The position numbers and the translations under genes are program-made. Below the pieces are notes generated by a model. That model did no database searches and had not been told where the DNA came from. It saw only the letters and a list, made by a program, of their open reading frames with translations. From the NCBI GenBank assembly GCA_026003835.1, contig BPHZ01000001.1, forward strand, positions 566,001-630,000: 64,000 nucleotides of DNA, read 5' to 3'. This DNA is from Herpetosiphonaceae bacterium. GTDB taxonomy: Bacteria > Chloroflexota > Chloroflexia > Chloroflexales > Herpetosiphonaceae. Below are positions 33,739 through 42,887 of the stretch, piece by piece (the first letter of the stretch is position 1; each line of letters opens with the position of its first letter).

Positions 33739-34164
33739 TCATCTGCTGGCTGTACCGGCTGTATCTGTCGACGGATCGTAGGGGATGACGCGCTCTTGCT
33801 CGTTGGCATCGTTACGGGCCACAATGCCGATCGCCGGCTCGCTCTCGCTGAGATTGCGGGCCTGATGCGGGATCCCGGCGGCGATGTAGAGGAACTCGCC
33901 CGGACCGCTGACGACGACTTCGCGGAGCCCAGGGCCATAGCGTGTCTCGACATGGCCCTGTAGGACGTAGATCGCTGTCTCGTAGCCCTCGTGGATATGG
34001 GGCGCTGCAGCGCCACCAGGAGGGATGACGACGAGCTGCATTGATAGCCCGCGAGCGCCGGTTGTCTGCTCGGAGATCCCTACAAAATAGGGGATTCGCT
34101 GCCTGGCGTCGATTGAGAGGCCAGCGCGGACTGGCACAACGCCTGGCGACTGTTCGCTACTCAT
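33739..34164 (-). CDS. cupin domain protein
   Basis: 141 residues. Cupin motif 1 is seen in GGAAAPHIHEGYETAIYVLQGHVE (two His and one Glu as metal ligands) and motif 2 in PGEFLYIAAGIPHQARNLS. A single-domain, cytoplasmic, probably metal-binding barrel; substrate unknown. A longer open frame on this strand runs antisense into the fumarase-like gene and is rejected; the ATG at 34164 begins the conserved part. Divergent from the fumarase-like gene. Confidence 0.8.
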   Translation of the reverse strand: MSSEQSPGVVPVRAGLSIDARQRIPYFVGISEQTTGARGLSMQLVVIPPGGAAAPHIHEGYETAIYVLQGHVETRYGPGLREVVVSGPGEFLYIAAGIPHQARNLSESEPAIGIVARNDANEQERVIPYDPSTDTAGTASR

Positions 34165-34419
34165 CGGCACACCCCTTTGGCATACTACTGGAGGTCCCTG
34201 GACAACAGGGTATGGAAGCTGTGAGCTTGGACATAAGATCCGGGCCGGCGCTGCGCGGATTGGGTGGATGCTGCATGCACAGCGTGGGGGACTGTCTTTG
34301 TCTTCGGCGACATTATACACGATCCTGGGCCGCGGCTTGCTCCCTTTAGGCAGATAGGGTACCATAGAGCCAGTCGTGTCCATTATCACAAAGATCCGTT
34401 TCAAGGAGGAGACGAGCTT

Positions 34420-35841
34420 ATGGCTGAGGGCTATCGCATAGAACGGGACTCGCTCGGCGAGATGCGGGTGCCTGCGGATGCGCTTTATGGTGCCCAGACT
34501 CAGCGGGCAGTCGAGAATTTTCCGATTAGCGGCCTCAGACAGTATGATGCCTTTATCTGGTCGATGGCGATGATCAAAAAGGCGGCGGCTCTCGTCCACA
34601 AAGATCTTGGGCTGCTTGAGCCCCGCATTGCCGATGCCATCGCTCAGGCTGCCGACGAGGTGATCGACGGCAGGTTGCGGCGGCACTTTGTCGTGGATCC
34701 CTTCCAGGCCGGCGCCGGCACCTCGCATAATATGAATACAAACGAGGTGATCGCCAACCGCGCCAATCAGATCCTGGGCTATGACATCGCCGATCCAAAC
34801 AAGCCGATCAACCCCAACGACCATGTCAATATGGCCCAATCGACCAACGATACAATCCCGACTGCCATCCGGCTGGGCTGCCTGTGGCGGCTCGATGAGC
34901 TGCTCGGCGTGCTCGATAGCCTGGCCGATGCGCTCGACGAGAAGGCCCGCGAGTTCGATGATATCGTGAAGTCGGGACGCACGCATCTACAGGATGCTGT
35001 CCCCGTGCGGCTGGGGCAGGAGTTCGGCGCTTATGCGAGGGCTGTGCGGCGCGACGCTGAGCGCATTCGCGTCGCCGGCGATCGGCTGCGCGAGCTGGGT
35101 ATTGGCGGTACGGCGACCGGCTCTGGTCTTAACGCCCACCCTGAATACCACCAGCGTATGGTTCAAAAGCTGAGCGAGCTGACCGGCCTGGAGCTGCGCA
35201 CGTCCGATAACCTGTTCGAGCGTATGCAGAGCATGGCTGATCAGGTTGATTTCTCGGCGGCGCTACGGACGCTGGCCGTAACGCTTGATCGCATCTGCAA
35301 TGATTTGCGCCTGCTCTCATCCGGCCCTGCGACCGGCCTCGACGAGGTACGCCTGCCTGCTGTCCAGCCGGGCTCGTCGATTATGCCCGGCAAAGTCAAC
35401 CCTGTGATGGCCGAGATGCTCAATATGGTGTGTTTCCATGTCATGGGGAACGATTTGACGGTGATGATGGCCGGCCAGGCGGGACAGCTTGAGCTGAATG
35501 TGATGATGCCGGTGATCGCCTACAATCTCTTTCAGTCCATGGATATTCTGACGAATGGAGTCCGGGCGTTTACCGAGAAGGCTGTGCGCGGCCTACAGGC
35601 TCATCGTGAGAAGGCGGAGGGCTGGCTGGCGAAGAATGCTATTTTGGTGACCGCGCTCAATCCTGTCATCGGCTACCTCAAGGGCGCTGAGGTTGCCAAA
35701 GAAGCGATGGCGACCGGGCGTACCATCCGTGAGGTGGTTATCGAGAAGGGCTATCTTACGCCGGAGGAGGCCGATAAGCTGCTTGATGTGCGGAAGATGA
35801 CCGAGGGCGGTATCTTCGGCGGCGGCGGCGCGGGCGGCTAG
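34420..35841 (+). CDS. class II fumarase/aspartase family enzyme
   Basis: 473 residues, the family's normal size. The N-terminus YRIERDSLGEMRVPADALYGAQTQRAVENF is fumarase-like. TSHNMNTNEVIANRAN and NDHVNMAQSTNDTIPTA have aspartase flavour. GGTATGSGLNAHPEY and the signature GSSIMPGKVNPVMAEM complete the active site. It adds or removes water (fumarate/malate) or ammonia (fumarate/aspartate); the motifs are mixed, so I leave the symbol open, with fumarase slightly preferred. AAGGAGGA lies 9 bases before the ATG. The Gly-rich tail (GGGGAGG) is unusual. Confidence 0.85.
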   Translation: MAEGYRIERDSLGEMRVPADALYGAQTQRAVENFPISGLRQYDAFIWSMAMIKKAAALVHKDLGLLEPRIADAIAQAADEVIDGRLRRHFVVDPFQAGAGTSHNMNTNEVIANRANQILGYDIADPNKPINPNDHVNMAQSTNDTIPTAIRLGCLWRLDELLGVLDSLADALDEKAREFDDIVKSGRTHLQDAVPVRLGQEFGAYARAVRRDAERIRVAGDRLRELGIGGTATGSGLNAHPEYHQRMVQKLSELTGLELRTSDNLFERMQSMADQVDFSAALRTLAVTLDRICNDLRLLSSGPATGLDEVRLPAVQPGSSIMPGKVNPVMAEMLNMVCFHVMGNDLTVMMAGQAGQLELNVMMPVIAYNLFQSMDILTNGVRAFTEKAVRGLQAHREKAEGWLAKNAILVTALNPVIGYLKGAEVAKEAMATGRTIREVVIEKGYLTPEEADKLLDVRKMTEGGIFGGGGAGG

Positions 35842-35874
35842 GTTCCAGGAATCTGCTGTGCGATTTATAGGCGT

Positions 35875-35907
35875 CGATGCCCACCTCTGTCAAAGGGGTG
35901 GGCATCG
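35875..35907 (+). terminator. hairpin after the fumarase-like gene
   Basis: CGATGCCCACC pairs with GGTGGGCATCG (11 bp), followed by a T-rich tail (CGTTTGTGTT), 33 bases after the stop codon. Likely terminator. Confidence 0.55.
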
Positions 35908-36075
35908 CGTTTGTGTTGCCCGTCCAGGCGGCGTAAGGCCCGGCCAGGGCGAGCGCGCGCATTCCTGCGTGTCGTACAGTCGAGGCCACAGCGCCGCAAG
36001 TTGGTGTGACTGTCGTGGCGAGTATACAACACCTGCGCCAAGGTGCGTTTGATGGGACCAATAGAGCTGACTGTT

Positions 36076-36138
36076 GATGGGTCTGGAGTCCTGTTTGTCT
36101 GGTTTGGTCGCCAGGACAAACAGAATACCAGACCCATC
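36076..36138. other. long two-stem hairpin, intergenic
   Basis: GATGGGTCTGG (36076-36086) pairs with CCAGACCCATC (36128-36138). After a symmetric 4x4 internal loop, CTGTTTGTC (36091-36099) pairs with GACAAACAG (36115-36123). Twenty perfect pairs with no long T-run, in the 388-bp gap between converging genes. It may be a bidirectional terminator, a small RNA or a mobile-element end. The rest of the gap 35842-36229 holds only the hairpin at 35875. Confidence 0.6.
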
Positions 36139-36229
36139 AGCTTCTCAGTATTGCACGGAGATGCGTTTACAGTACCATTTGCTCATACGTTCTGTATGGT
36201 AGCAAATTCAAACCACCAGCCATCCCCGA

Positions 36230-39200
36230 CTAGCGGATCACCAACGGCAGATAGACCCGCTCCGGCAGACCCGCGCTGAGCGGAATAGAGAAGATGGGAT
36301 CGGTTGTATCTTCCCGCAGCGGCGCATTAGAATCCAGTACAATGCTTACTTCTGCCTGTGGATTGACCTCGACGCGCACGGTGTAGGTGCCCGGCGGTAG
36401 CCCAGTGGTGCTCAAGGTGAAGATGAGTCGACCGTTGTCGTCGGTTTGGGCCTGGGCCACTTGGATGTTGTTGACATAAATGGCGGCCGTGGCGTTGGGC
36501 GAGAAGCCCTCTGCCGTGAAGATAAAGAAGCTCCCCGGTGCACCTGTGGTGAAATTCACCGTCAGCGATGGGGAGGGCGTCGGCGCCGCGGTCACGGTTA
36601 CCGTAGCGTCGCCCAGGGTCGAGAGGCCGGCCGAGTCAACCACCAGGAAGGTGAAGGTGTCTGTGCCGCTGAAACCGGCATCCGGCGTGTAGATGAACTG
36701 TGGCGTACCGGAACTCTCCACAATGCTGACCGTGCCATGGGCAGGTGGAATTGAGATCGCTAACGAGAAGGTATCGCCTGGATCTGGGTCAACGATTGTG
36801 GGGGCTGTGGCCTCACTGGGCACACCCTGGGTGGTAGTGATGGCCAGCGGAGAGACCACTGGCGGGTCGGGTACTGCACTCACCGTCACCGTGACCGCTC
36901 CATCCACTGAGAGTCCTGCGGAGTCTGTGGCCCGGATAGTAAAGCTGTCGCTTCCGCTGAAATCCGGATCAGGGGTGTAGTACAGCAGGTTGTTGCGTAC
37001 CTCAGCCGTGCCGTAACCAGGCTGGGTCAGCACAGTAAACGTGTGATAGTCATCGCTATCCGGGTCTGTTACAGTGGGCCGGATGCCGCTGCTGGAGGTG
37101 TCCTCGTCGATGACCATAGAGGCCGCGACGTCGGTCGGCGGCTGGAGTGGCTCGAAGGTGGCAGTGACCACCCGTGTGTGATGCATAGCGACCTGGGCGG
37201 TGGTGCCGCTGCTGCTGTCCTCCCCCTGCCAGCCGGCAAAACGCCAGCCGGTTGCCGGTATGGCGGCCAGCATAACCTTGTCCGTGTCCTGGTAGTCGAA
37301 AGCGCTGCCGTTGGGCGTGCCCTCTGGTGTACGCTCGACGCTTCCCTGCCCAACGATGTTGATGGTGAGCGTGGAGGTGAACGGCGGCTCAATACGACGC
37401 AGGTAGAGGTTCTGTGCCCCTGTGCCATAGGGTGCAGCGTAATCTTGCGTCGTGACCCAGAAGGCGTAGCGGCCGTCTGGGGTTACGCCGCCTTCGTTCA
37501 CCACAGCAGTGCTGGGCAGCAACGGGTCATCCTCGATCCAGTTGATGATTGGCAGATTCGAAGCCGTGGTGGTGCCCTGAATGAAGAGATCGGCTACGTT
37601 GTTGGTATCGCCGGAGACGATGTTATTGTGTGGCGAGACCCAGGTCTTCTTGCCCCCGGTGAAGCTGGTGATGGAGGGTTCCATGCCCAGCGAAAGGAAT
37701 TGGATCGGCGCGTTGATATTCTCCGACGACTGCGTGCCTCCCACGCCATAGCTGATCCACTCGATGAGGCGCGTGTTGGGATCGCCTGTGCGATGAGAAA
37801 CATAGATGTCCTGTCCTAGCGACTGGTTGTTGGTGTCGCCGGTCCCATCGATATTGGAGCGAGTAGTGAAGAGGATCATGACATCGCCCAGGGGGTGAAC
37901 GCGCGGGTAGCGGGCCTCCGTAGCCGTCAGCGTGCCGCCCTGCCCCAGGTAGTGGCTGGTATTGATGGGCTTGAGGACAGGTGTAGAAACGTCCAGGCTG
38001 CCGTCGCTTTCGCTGCCGCTGAACTCGGCCAGCAGGATGTCGGTGACATCGCCATTGCTAGCCAGAGCCGACTGCACGCTAGAATCCCCGATGTTTGTGG
38101 CTCGGCTCTCGAAGACCAGGTAGCGGCCATCAATGCTCACATCCGGCGCCCGCGACTCGCCGTTGCCCATCGCGTTCGTGCCGGCGGTGCTGATCGGGTA
38201 GATCACGTAGTTATCGTCGAAAAAGTAGCCGTCGCCGTCGGGGTCCAGATCAGCCATGAAGACATCCCGGGCGGTGTTGGTGTCGGTGTAACCACTGACG
38301 TGGTTCGTGCCCCGGCTTTCGAAGAAGACGTATCGTCCGCTGTAGGTGACGGCTGTCTTTTGGAACGAGACCACATCATTGAACAGATTGGCCGGCTGAC
38401 CATCGCTGTTGCGGCTGACCACGGCGATCTCGCCCGTTACCAGGTCCTTAACGTAGAGGTTCGTCTGCTCTGCGCCCGGTACCAGGTTACTGGCCCGGCT
38501 GCGGAAGAAGGCGTAGCGCCCGTTGCCGGAGATAGCCGGGTGTGTTGAATCGCCGCCGGTAGCCTGACTGCCGTCGGCAGTTTCGCTCACCCGAACGATC
38601 TGCCCATCGCGCCAGGCGAAGATATCACTGCGGCCGTTATTATCACCGGCCGCAAAGAGCGCGCCGGCGGAGGCGAACAGGAAGGTTTCGCCGTAGAAAT
38701 CGCTGACCACGCCGGCGATGGCTCCTACGGTCTGGGTGCCGGAACAGCCATCGGGCAGGGGATCGCCGTTCTCATCATAGCATTGGTCTTTGGGTAGGCG
38801 GACGCTCAACAGATCCAGCGGTTCGCCATCCGGGGCCATCACCACCCACTCCACGTTGAGGGTTAGCGTGCCCACGTTGCCCACCGCGTCCCGCGAGCCA
38901 ATGGTCACCAGGTTCTCGCCGGGGTTGAGCCGCACCTGGCCTTCAAAGGTATTCGTGCCCTGCAAAGTAAAGGGTGGGCTGGTCCAGGCGCCGCCGTTCT
39001 CGGTCAAAACCTGGGCGATCGGCGGCTCGCCGTCCACTACCTGCACCTGCACGGTCACGGTATCGGTGTATGCCTGGTAGGCATCTCCGCCCAGCGAGAT
39101 GGCGTTTTCCACAGACTGCAAGGTGAGGGCCGGCGGCGTCCAGTCAAAGTAGACCTGGATTGTCTCGCTCTGCTCGTTGCCCACCAGGTCCACAGCGCTG

Positions 39201-41842
39201 GCAGTCAGGCTCACATCAGCGCCCACCAGACCATTCTCGCGCCCCTGTTCATCCAGATCTGTCTCGCCCAGGGTAAAGGTCGTGTTGGCCGGGACAGATC
39301 CGCCGGGGTAGCCCGGCACCGTCAAGCTGCCGCTGCCGCCATCGGTCTCCAGATCCTGCACTTCAAAGCGCAGCGGGGTGTTGGGGCCAACCACGTAGCC
39401 CAGGCTATGGTCGCTGCGGTAGAAGAGGGAGGTCAAGGGCGGGTTGTTGTCAATCAGAATCGAGATCTGCTGCCGTGGCGAGCGCTCGCCGAATGCGTTG
39501 AAGGTCTCGAAATAGAGCGTGTTCAGGCCGTCGGGTAGCCCACTCAAGGGCAGCACCAGACCTGTAACGTCGTTGAGTGTAGTTGTGCCGGTAAAGTCGG
39601 GATTGTTCCAGACATACTCGACATGACCCCGATGCGTGAAGGCCAGAGAAAGGGCCTTCGTCGATTGGTCGCGCACTACCCAGGGCGACTCCGGCGCATT
39701 GGTGATCTGGTCGAGCAGGGGCTGGATCTCCGGGATGCTCTGGAAGAAAGAGCCGCGCACGGCCCGGTCGCCGAGCAAAGCTCCGCTGGGTCGCCGATAG
39801 ACCTCATCCTGGTTCGGTGTGAGAATGGTCTGGCTGGTAACCTGAGGCGCCTGCGGTTCGATGAAAAGGTAGGCCGAGCGGATCATCTCGCGCCCGCCGT
39901 TCTGGTTGATCGATCGCCACTCCAGCAGGAGGGGCACATCTGGTAGGCTATGGGCATCGCGCAGTTGGCCGAAGCTCAAGCTCTGGCCAGGGTTCAGGCT
40001 CTGCCAATCCGTGGGCGGCGTGCCACTGCCGTCGGCCCTCCACACCCGGTATTCATACCTCTGAGCCTGCACAGTGATATGCACCGTGCCGATGTCGCCG
40101 ATACCTTCAAAGATGGAGAAGTCCAGATCCCGTTCCAAGACGGGGGAAGAGAACGAAAAGGTCGTATCCTGGCTGACTCGATAGTAGCGGTTGGCGCTGT
40201 CCAGGGGTTCAATCTGGCCGTTGAGGTGAAGGGTGGTCGGCGGCGCCAGGAACGTGGCCAGCCAGATTGGTCCCATGACCGGCAGACGACGATATAGCAT
40301 GTCGGGGTGTTCCAGGTCGTTGAACTCGCCTAGCAGGGTCATGGGCGGGCCGAAGGCATCCACCTGAGTGAGCAGTTTAGCGCTGCCCACGGCCACGGCG
40401 GTATCGTCGGTCTGGGCCTGGTTGGCGTTTACATCAGTGATCAAGTTGGGATTGTCGGCTACCGCTTGCAGATCATTGGGGAAGAGGTGGATACCGAAAC
40501 CCTGCTTGCCAATGGTGACGAACTGCTGGACATCGGGGTTGGTAGAGTAGCTAGTAAGGTGTGACACGCCGCCTGCCGGCGTCAGGTCGTCGTAGCCGGG
40601 CGCGCCGGGGAAGCCCAGCAGCGCATCCGCCAGCGGCCGCACGACGGTCAGCGCCAGGCCCAAGGCATCGCCGACATGGTTGTTGCTGATGGTATTCCAA
40701 TCGACGGTATCGCTGATGGGGAAGTTCTCCAGCAGATCAACGGCGAGCCAAAGAGGCTCCCCGTATCTCGTAGACTCCGGCACAGTGGTATTAATGCTGC
40801 TGGGCACAACGCGCATAGATGACTCAAATGTGTTGTAGCTCATGCCCGTCGGCCGCAGCAACACGTCCATAAAGTTGACAAGGAGATCTTTAGCGGTAGT
40901 GCCGGAGGTTGTGAACATCTTCTGTAACATTGGATCGGCGAAGGTCTCGCGGGTAATGGGTCCCTCGTGGAAGAGTTTGTCGATGTGGGCCATGGTTGAG
41001 CCGCCGAAGGGAGGCGCATTGTAGATCACGTTGGCGACGAATTCCGAATCCCTGCGGGAGGCGGCCTGGGCCTTGTCCAGCATGGCCCGGGTCACAAGGC
41101 TGCCCATGGAGTGTGTGATGAGGTTGACCTGGCGGTACTGGCTCAGGCGTCCGCCAGGGCCGCGCTCATAGCGCAGCAGATCAAGCAGATCTTGGGCGCG
41201 GGGGTCAACAGGACCGGCGTCGTTGTAGTTGTTCTTGATAAGCAGTTGGCTGGCTACTGCCACTTTGAGTGCGGCTGTAGTGAGGCCGCTGGGATCCGGG
41301 ATGCCCAGGGTATCTACCGCCACATCCACGTCAGGGGCGGTGAGCACATCGATGGCGGAAGGCAGGGGCCGATTCTGGGCAGTCCAGGTGCCCAAAACCC
41401 AATTGGTCCCCTTACGCAGCTCTTCGGCATCCATCAGAAAGGCGTAGCCCTCGTCGGCTGTGCTATAGGGGTTGCCATTGTCGGTTGACCACCACTGCAC
41501 GGCCCAATTGGGCATACCGTTGCGCTCGAAGAAGGCCGCCGGTGAACGGTCCACTCCGATGTGGTAATAGCGGGCGTACTTGACGGAGACCGGCTCGGTC
41601 AGCTCCTCAATCAGGTAGAGCGTATCCCGTGCCCAACCGGTGCCGTCGTCGATGAAGCCATGGACATAGATCACCGGCATCTGTTCCGGGCCGTTGGGGG
41701 GAATATCCAGCGAGGAAAGCGCATTTGCCATGGACGGCGTCTCTCGCGGCATTGCTGTGAAGAGCGCGCTTCCCATCCCTGGACTAGACGAGATCAACAC
41801 AACGAGCAGAAGAAGAGCGACGAAGCGGTACATGGATTTCAT
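36230..41842 (-). CDS. giant secreted alpha/beta-hydrolase (lipase-like) with propeller-like and Ig-like domains
   Basis: 1870 residues. Signal peptide (residues 1-25); alpha/beta hydrolase with VIYVHGFIDDGTGW (oxyanion region, about 57) and the nucleophile elbow THSMGS (Ser245), lipase-like; Ig-like repeats (about 560-1020); a repeat region of PD40/TolB-propeller type (about 1040-1480; DSTHPAISGNGRYAFFRS, DVSIDGRYLVFESRA); an InlB B-repeat-like domain (TINIVGQGSV...GWRFAGWQG); two cadherin-like domains (YYTPDPDFSGSDSFTIRA, IYTPDAGFSGTDTFTFLV); a beta domain; and the tail RVYLPLVIR. Such YLPLV tails recur in Chloroflexota secreted proteins as I recall them. Substrate unknown. It starts 16 bases after the NmrA-like gene. 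ATG at 41842 is chosen for its GGGGG upstream; 41854 is possible. Confidence 0.78.
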   Translation of the reverse strand: MKSMYRFVALLLLVVLISSSPGMGSALFTAMPRETPSMANALSSLDIPPNGPEQMPVIYVHGFIDDGTGWARDTLYLIEELTEPVSVKYARYYHIGVDRSPAAFFERNGMPNWAVQWWSTDNGNPYSTADEGYAFLMDAEELRKGTNWVLGTWTAQNRPLPSAIDVLTAPDVDVAVDTLGIPDPSGLTTAALKVAVASQLLIKNNYNDAGPVDPRAQDLLDLLRYERGPGGRLSQYRQVNLITHSMGSLVTRAMLDKAQAASRRDSEFVANVIYNAPPFGGSTMAHIDKLFHEGPITRETFADPMLQKMFTTSGTTAKDLLVNFMDVLLRPTGMSYNTFESSMRVVPSSINTTVPESTRYGEPLWLAVDLLENFPISDTVDWNTISNNHVGDALGLALTVVRPLADALLGFPGAPGYDDLTPAGGVSHLTSYSTNPDVQQFVTIGKQGFGIHLFPNDLQAVADNPNLITDVNANQAQTDDTAVAVGSAKLLTQVDAFGPPMTLLGEFNDLEHPDMLYRRLPVMGPIWLATFLAPPTTLHLNGQIEPLDSANRYYRVSQDTTFSFSSPVLERDLDFSIFEGIGDIGTVHITVQAQRYEYRVWRADGSGTPPTDWQSLNPGQSLSFGQLRDAHSLPDVPLLLEWRSINQNGGREMIRSAYLFIEPQAPQVTSQTILTPNQDEVYRRPSGALLGDRAVRGSFFQSIPEIQPLLDQITNAPESPWVVRDQSTKALSLAFTHRGHVEYVWNNPDFTGTTTLNDVTGLVLPLSGLPDGLNTLYFETFNAFGERSPRQQISILIDNNPPLTSLFYRSDHSLGYVVGPNTPLRFEVQDLETDGGSGSLTVPGYPGGSVPANTTFTLGETDLDEQGRENGLVGADVSLTASAVDLVGNEQSETIQVYFDWTPPALTLQSVENAISLGGDAYQAYTDTVTVQVQVVDGEPPIAQVLTENGGAWTSPPFTLQGTNTFEGQVRLNPGENLVTIGSRDAVGNVGTLTLNVEWVVMAPDGEPLDLLSVRLPKDQCYDENGDPLPDGCSGTQTVGAIAGVVSDFYGETFLFASAGALFAAGDNNGRSDIFAWRDGQIVRVSETADGSQATGGDSTHPAISGNGRYAFFRSRASNLVPGAEQTNLYVKDLVTGEIAVVSRNSDGQPANLFNDVVSFQKTAVTYSGRYVFFESRGTNHVSGYTDTNTARDVFMADLDPDGDGYFFDDNYVIYPISTAGTNAMGNGESRAPDVSIDGRYLVFESRATNIGDSSVQSALASNGDVTDILLAEFSGSESDGSLDVSTPVLKPINTSHYLGQGGTLTATEARYPRVHPLGDVMILFTTRSNIDGTGDTNNQSLGQDIYVSHRTGDPNTRLIEWISYGVGGTQSSENINAPIQFLSLGMEPSITSFTGGKKTWVSPHNNIVSGDTNNVADLFIQGTTTASNLPIINWIEDDPLLPSTAVVNEGGVTPDGRYAFWVTTQDYAAPYGTGAQNLYLRRIEPPFTSTLTINIVGQGSVERTPEGTPNGSAFDYQDTDKVMLAAIPATGWRFAGWQGEDSSSGTTAQVAMHHTRVVTATFEPLQPPTDVAASMVIDEDTSSSGIRPTVTDPDSDDYHTFTVLTQPGYGTAEVRNNLLYYTPDPDFSGSDSFTIRATDSAGLSVDGAVTVTVSAVPDPPVVSPLAITTTQGVPSEATAPTIVDPDPGDTFSLAISIPPAHGTVSIVESSGTPQFIYTPDAGFSGTDTFTFLVVDSAGLSTLGDATVTVTAAPTPSPSLTVNFTTGAPGSFFIFTAEGFSPNATAAIYVNNIQVAQAQTDDNGRLIFTLSTTGLPPGTYTVRVEVNPQAEVSIVLDSNAPLREDTTDPIFSIPLSAGLPERVYLPLVIR

Positions 41843-41858
41843 CTGAGCCCCCATTTGT

Positions 41859-42758
41859 TTAGACTATCTTCGCGAGCTGGTGACGGACGAAGGCCTCTAG
41901 CGGCGTCAGCGTCACGCCGAAGGTGCGGACGGTTCCGCTCATGTCCACCGGGGAATCGAAGCTGTCGAAACTGGCCGCCATAGGCCACACCTGCTCCGGC
42001 AAGCCGGGGATGGGTTCGCCGGAGGCCACGCTGTGTACCGGGATGGATCGCCCCAGCACTCGCTCGAAGAGAGCCGCCGCATCGCGGAAGGAGAGGGCTT
42101 CGGGGCCGCCGAGGACGAACCGCCGGTTACGCGCGGCCGGGTTATCCAATGCCGCCAGGATGAATGCAGCCACATCGGCCATGGCGATGAAAGCATGTTT
42201 GCGATCGCCGCTGCCGACAACCGTGACCGGGCGATTTTGCAGCACCGGCAGGGTGACCATAAGCGTGATCCAGATCTCCATGAAGGCATTGGGAGCGATA
42301 ATGGTGTACTCCAGGCCACTGGCCTGGAGATAAGCTTCTGTTTCGGCTTTGGCTGACAGGAGGGCGACAGGGCTTTCGATATCGGCCCACTGGGCCGAGA
42401 CGAAGATGAAATGCTTGACACCCGCTGTTTTGGCTGCCTCGATCAGGTTACGGTTACCCTGCCGGTCTACCGTCTCTACTGTGTCACGACCGCTACGGGC
42501 CGCCGCATTGGCCGTCGTGATGACGGCGTCCACGTTTCGGCAGGTTTCCGCCAGCGATGAGGGTTCTTTCAGATCCCCGTACACGGGCTGTGCTCCAGCC
42601 GCGATCAGGATGTCAGCGCTGGTTGCCAGCCCTTGCCTCGCCAAGACCTCCGAGGGTGAGTCACGGCGTACCAGGATGCGCACGGGCCATCCCTCCTCCA
42701 GGAGCCTGTGCGTCACCAGGCCACCTAGTTGGCCGGTGGCTCCGACGACGAGAAGCAT
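41859..42758 (-). CDS. NmrA/SDR-type NAD(P)-binding protein
   Basis: 299 residues. Rossmann nucleotide motif VVGATGQLGGLV at the N-terminus, followed by RILVRRDS (an Arg pair suggesting NADP), KHFIFVSAQWAD, and the late FVLGGPEALSFRDAAALFERVLGR segment typical of NmrA-like/atypical SDR proteins. These act as redox sensors, quinone oxidoreductases or isoflavone-reductase-like enzymes; the role here is unknown. Cytoplasmic. It probably shares a transcript with the giant lipase gene just downstream. Confidence 0.85.
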   Translation of the reverse strand: MLLVVGATGQLGGLVTHRLLEEGWPVRILVRRDSPSEVLARQGLATSADILIAAGAQPVYGDLKEPSSLAETCRNVDAVITTANAAARSGRDTVETVDRQGNRNLIEAAKTAGVKHFIFVSAQWADIESPVALLSAKAETEAYLQASGLEYTIIAPNAFMEIWITLMVTLPVLQNRPVTVVGSGDRKHAFIAMADVAAFILAALDNPAARNRRFVLGGPEALSFRDAAALFERVLGRSIPVHSVASGEPIPGLPEQVWPMAASFDSFDSPVDMSGTVRTFGVTLTPLEAFVRHQLAKIV

Positions 42759-42887
42759 AAGGCAACCTCCTCTGACCTGATCAAGGGCAAATTCCGATTG
42801 GTGAATAGTTTACAGTATCAGGCGTTTGATAGGCGTTTGAGGAGGCGTTTCAAGAGAGAGAAAGCGATGATCCTGTGCCTGGCAGAA

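Noticed and set aside
33739..34986. 415-codon minus-strand frame overlapping the fumarase-like gene
   Set aside because: Only the last 141 codons (cupin) show conserved motifs. The rest is antisense to the fumarase/aspartase gene.
37043..37819. 258-codon plus-strand frame inside the giant lipase gene
   Set aside because: Shadow of a GC-rich gene with clear domains on the minus strand.
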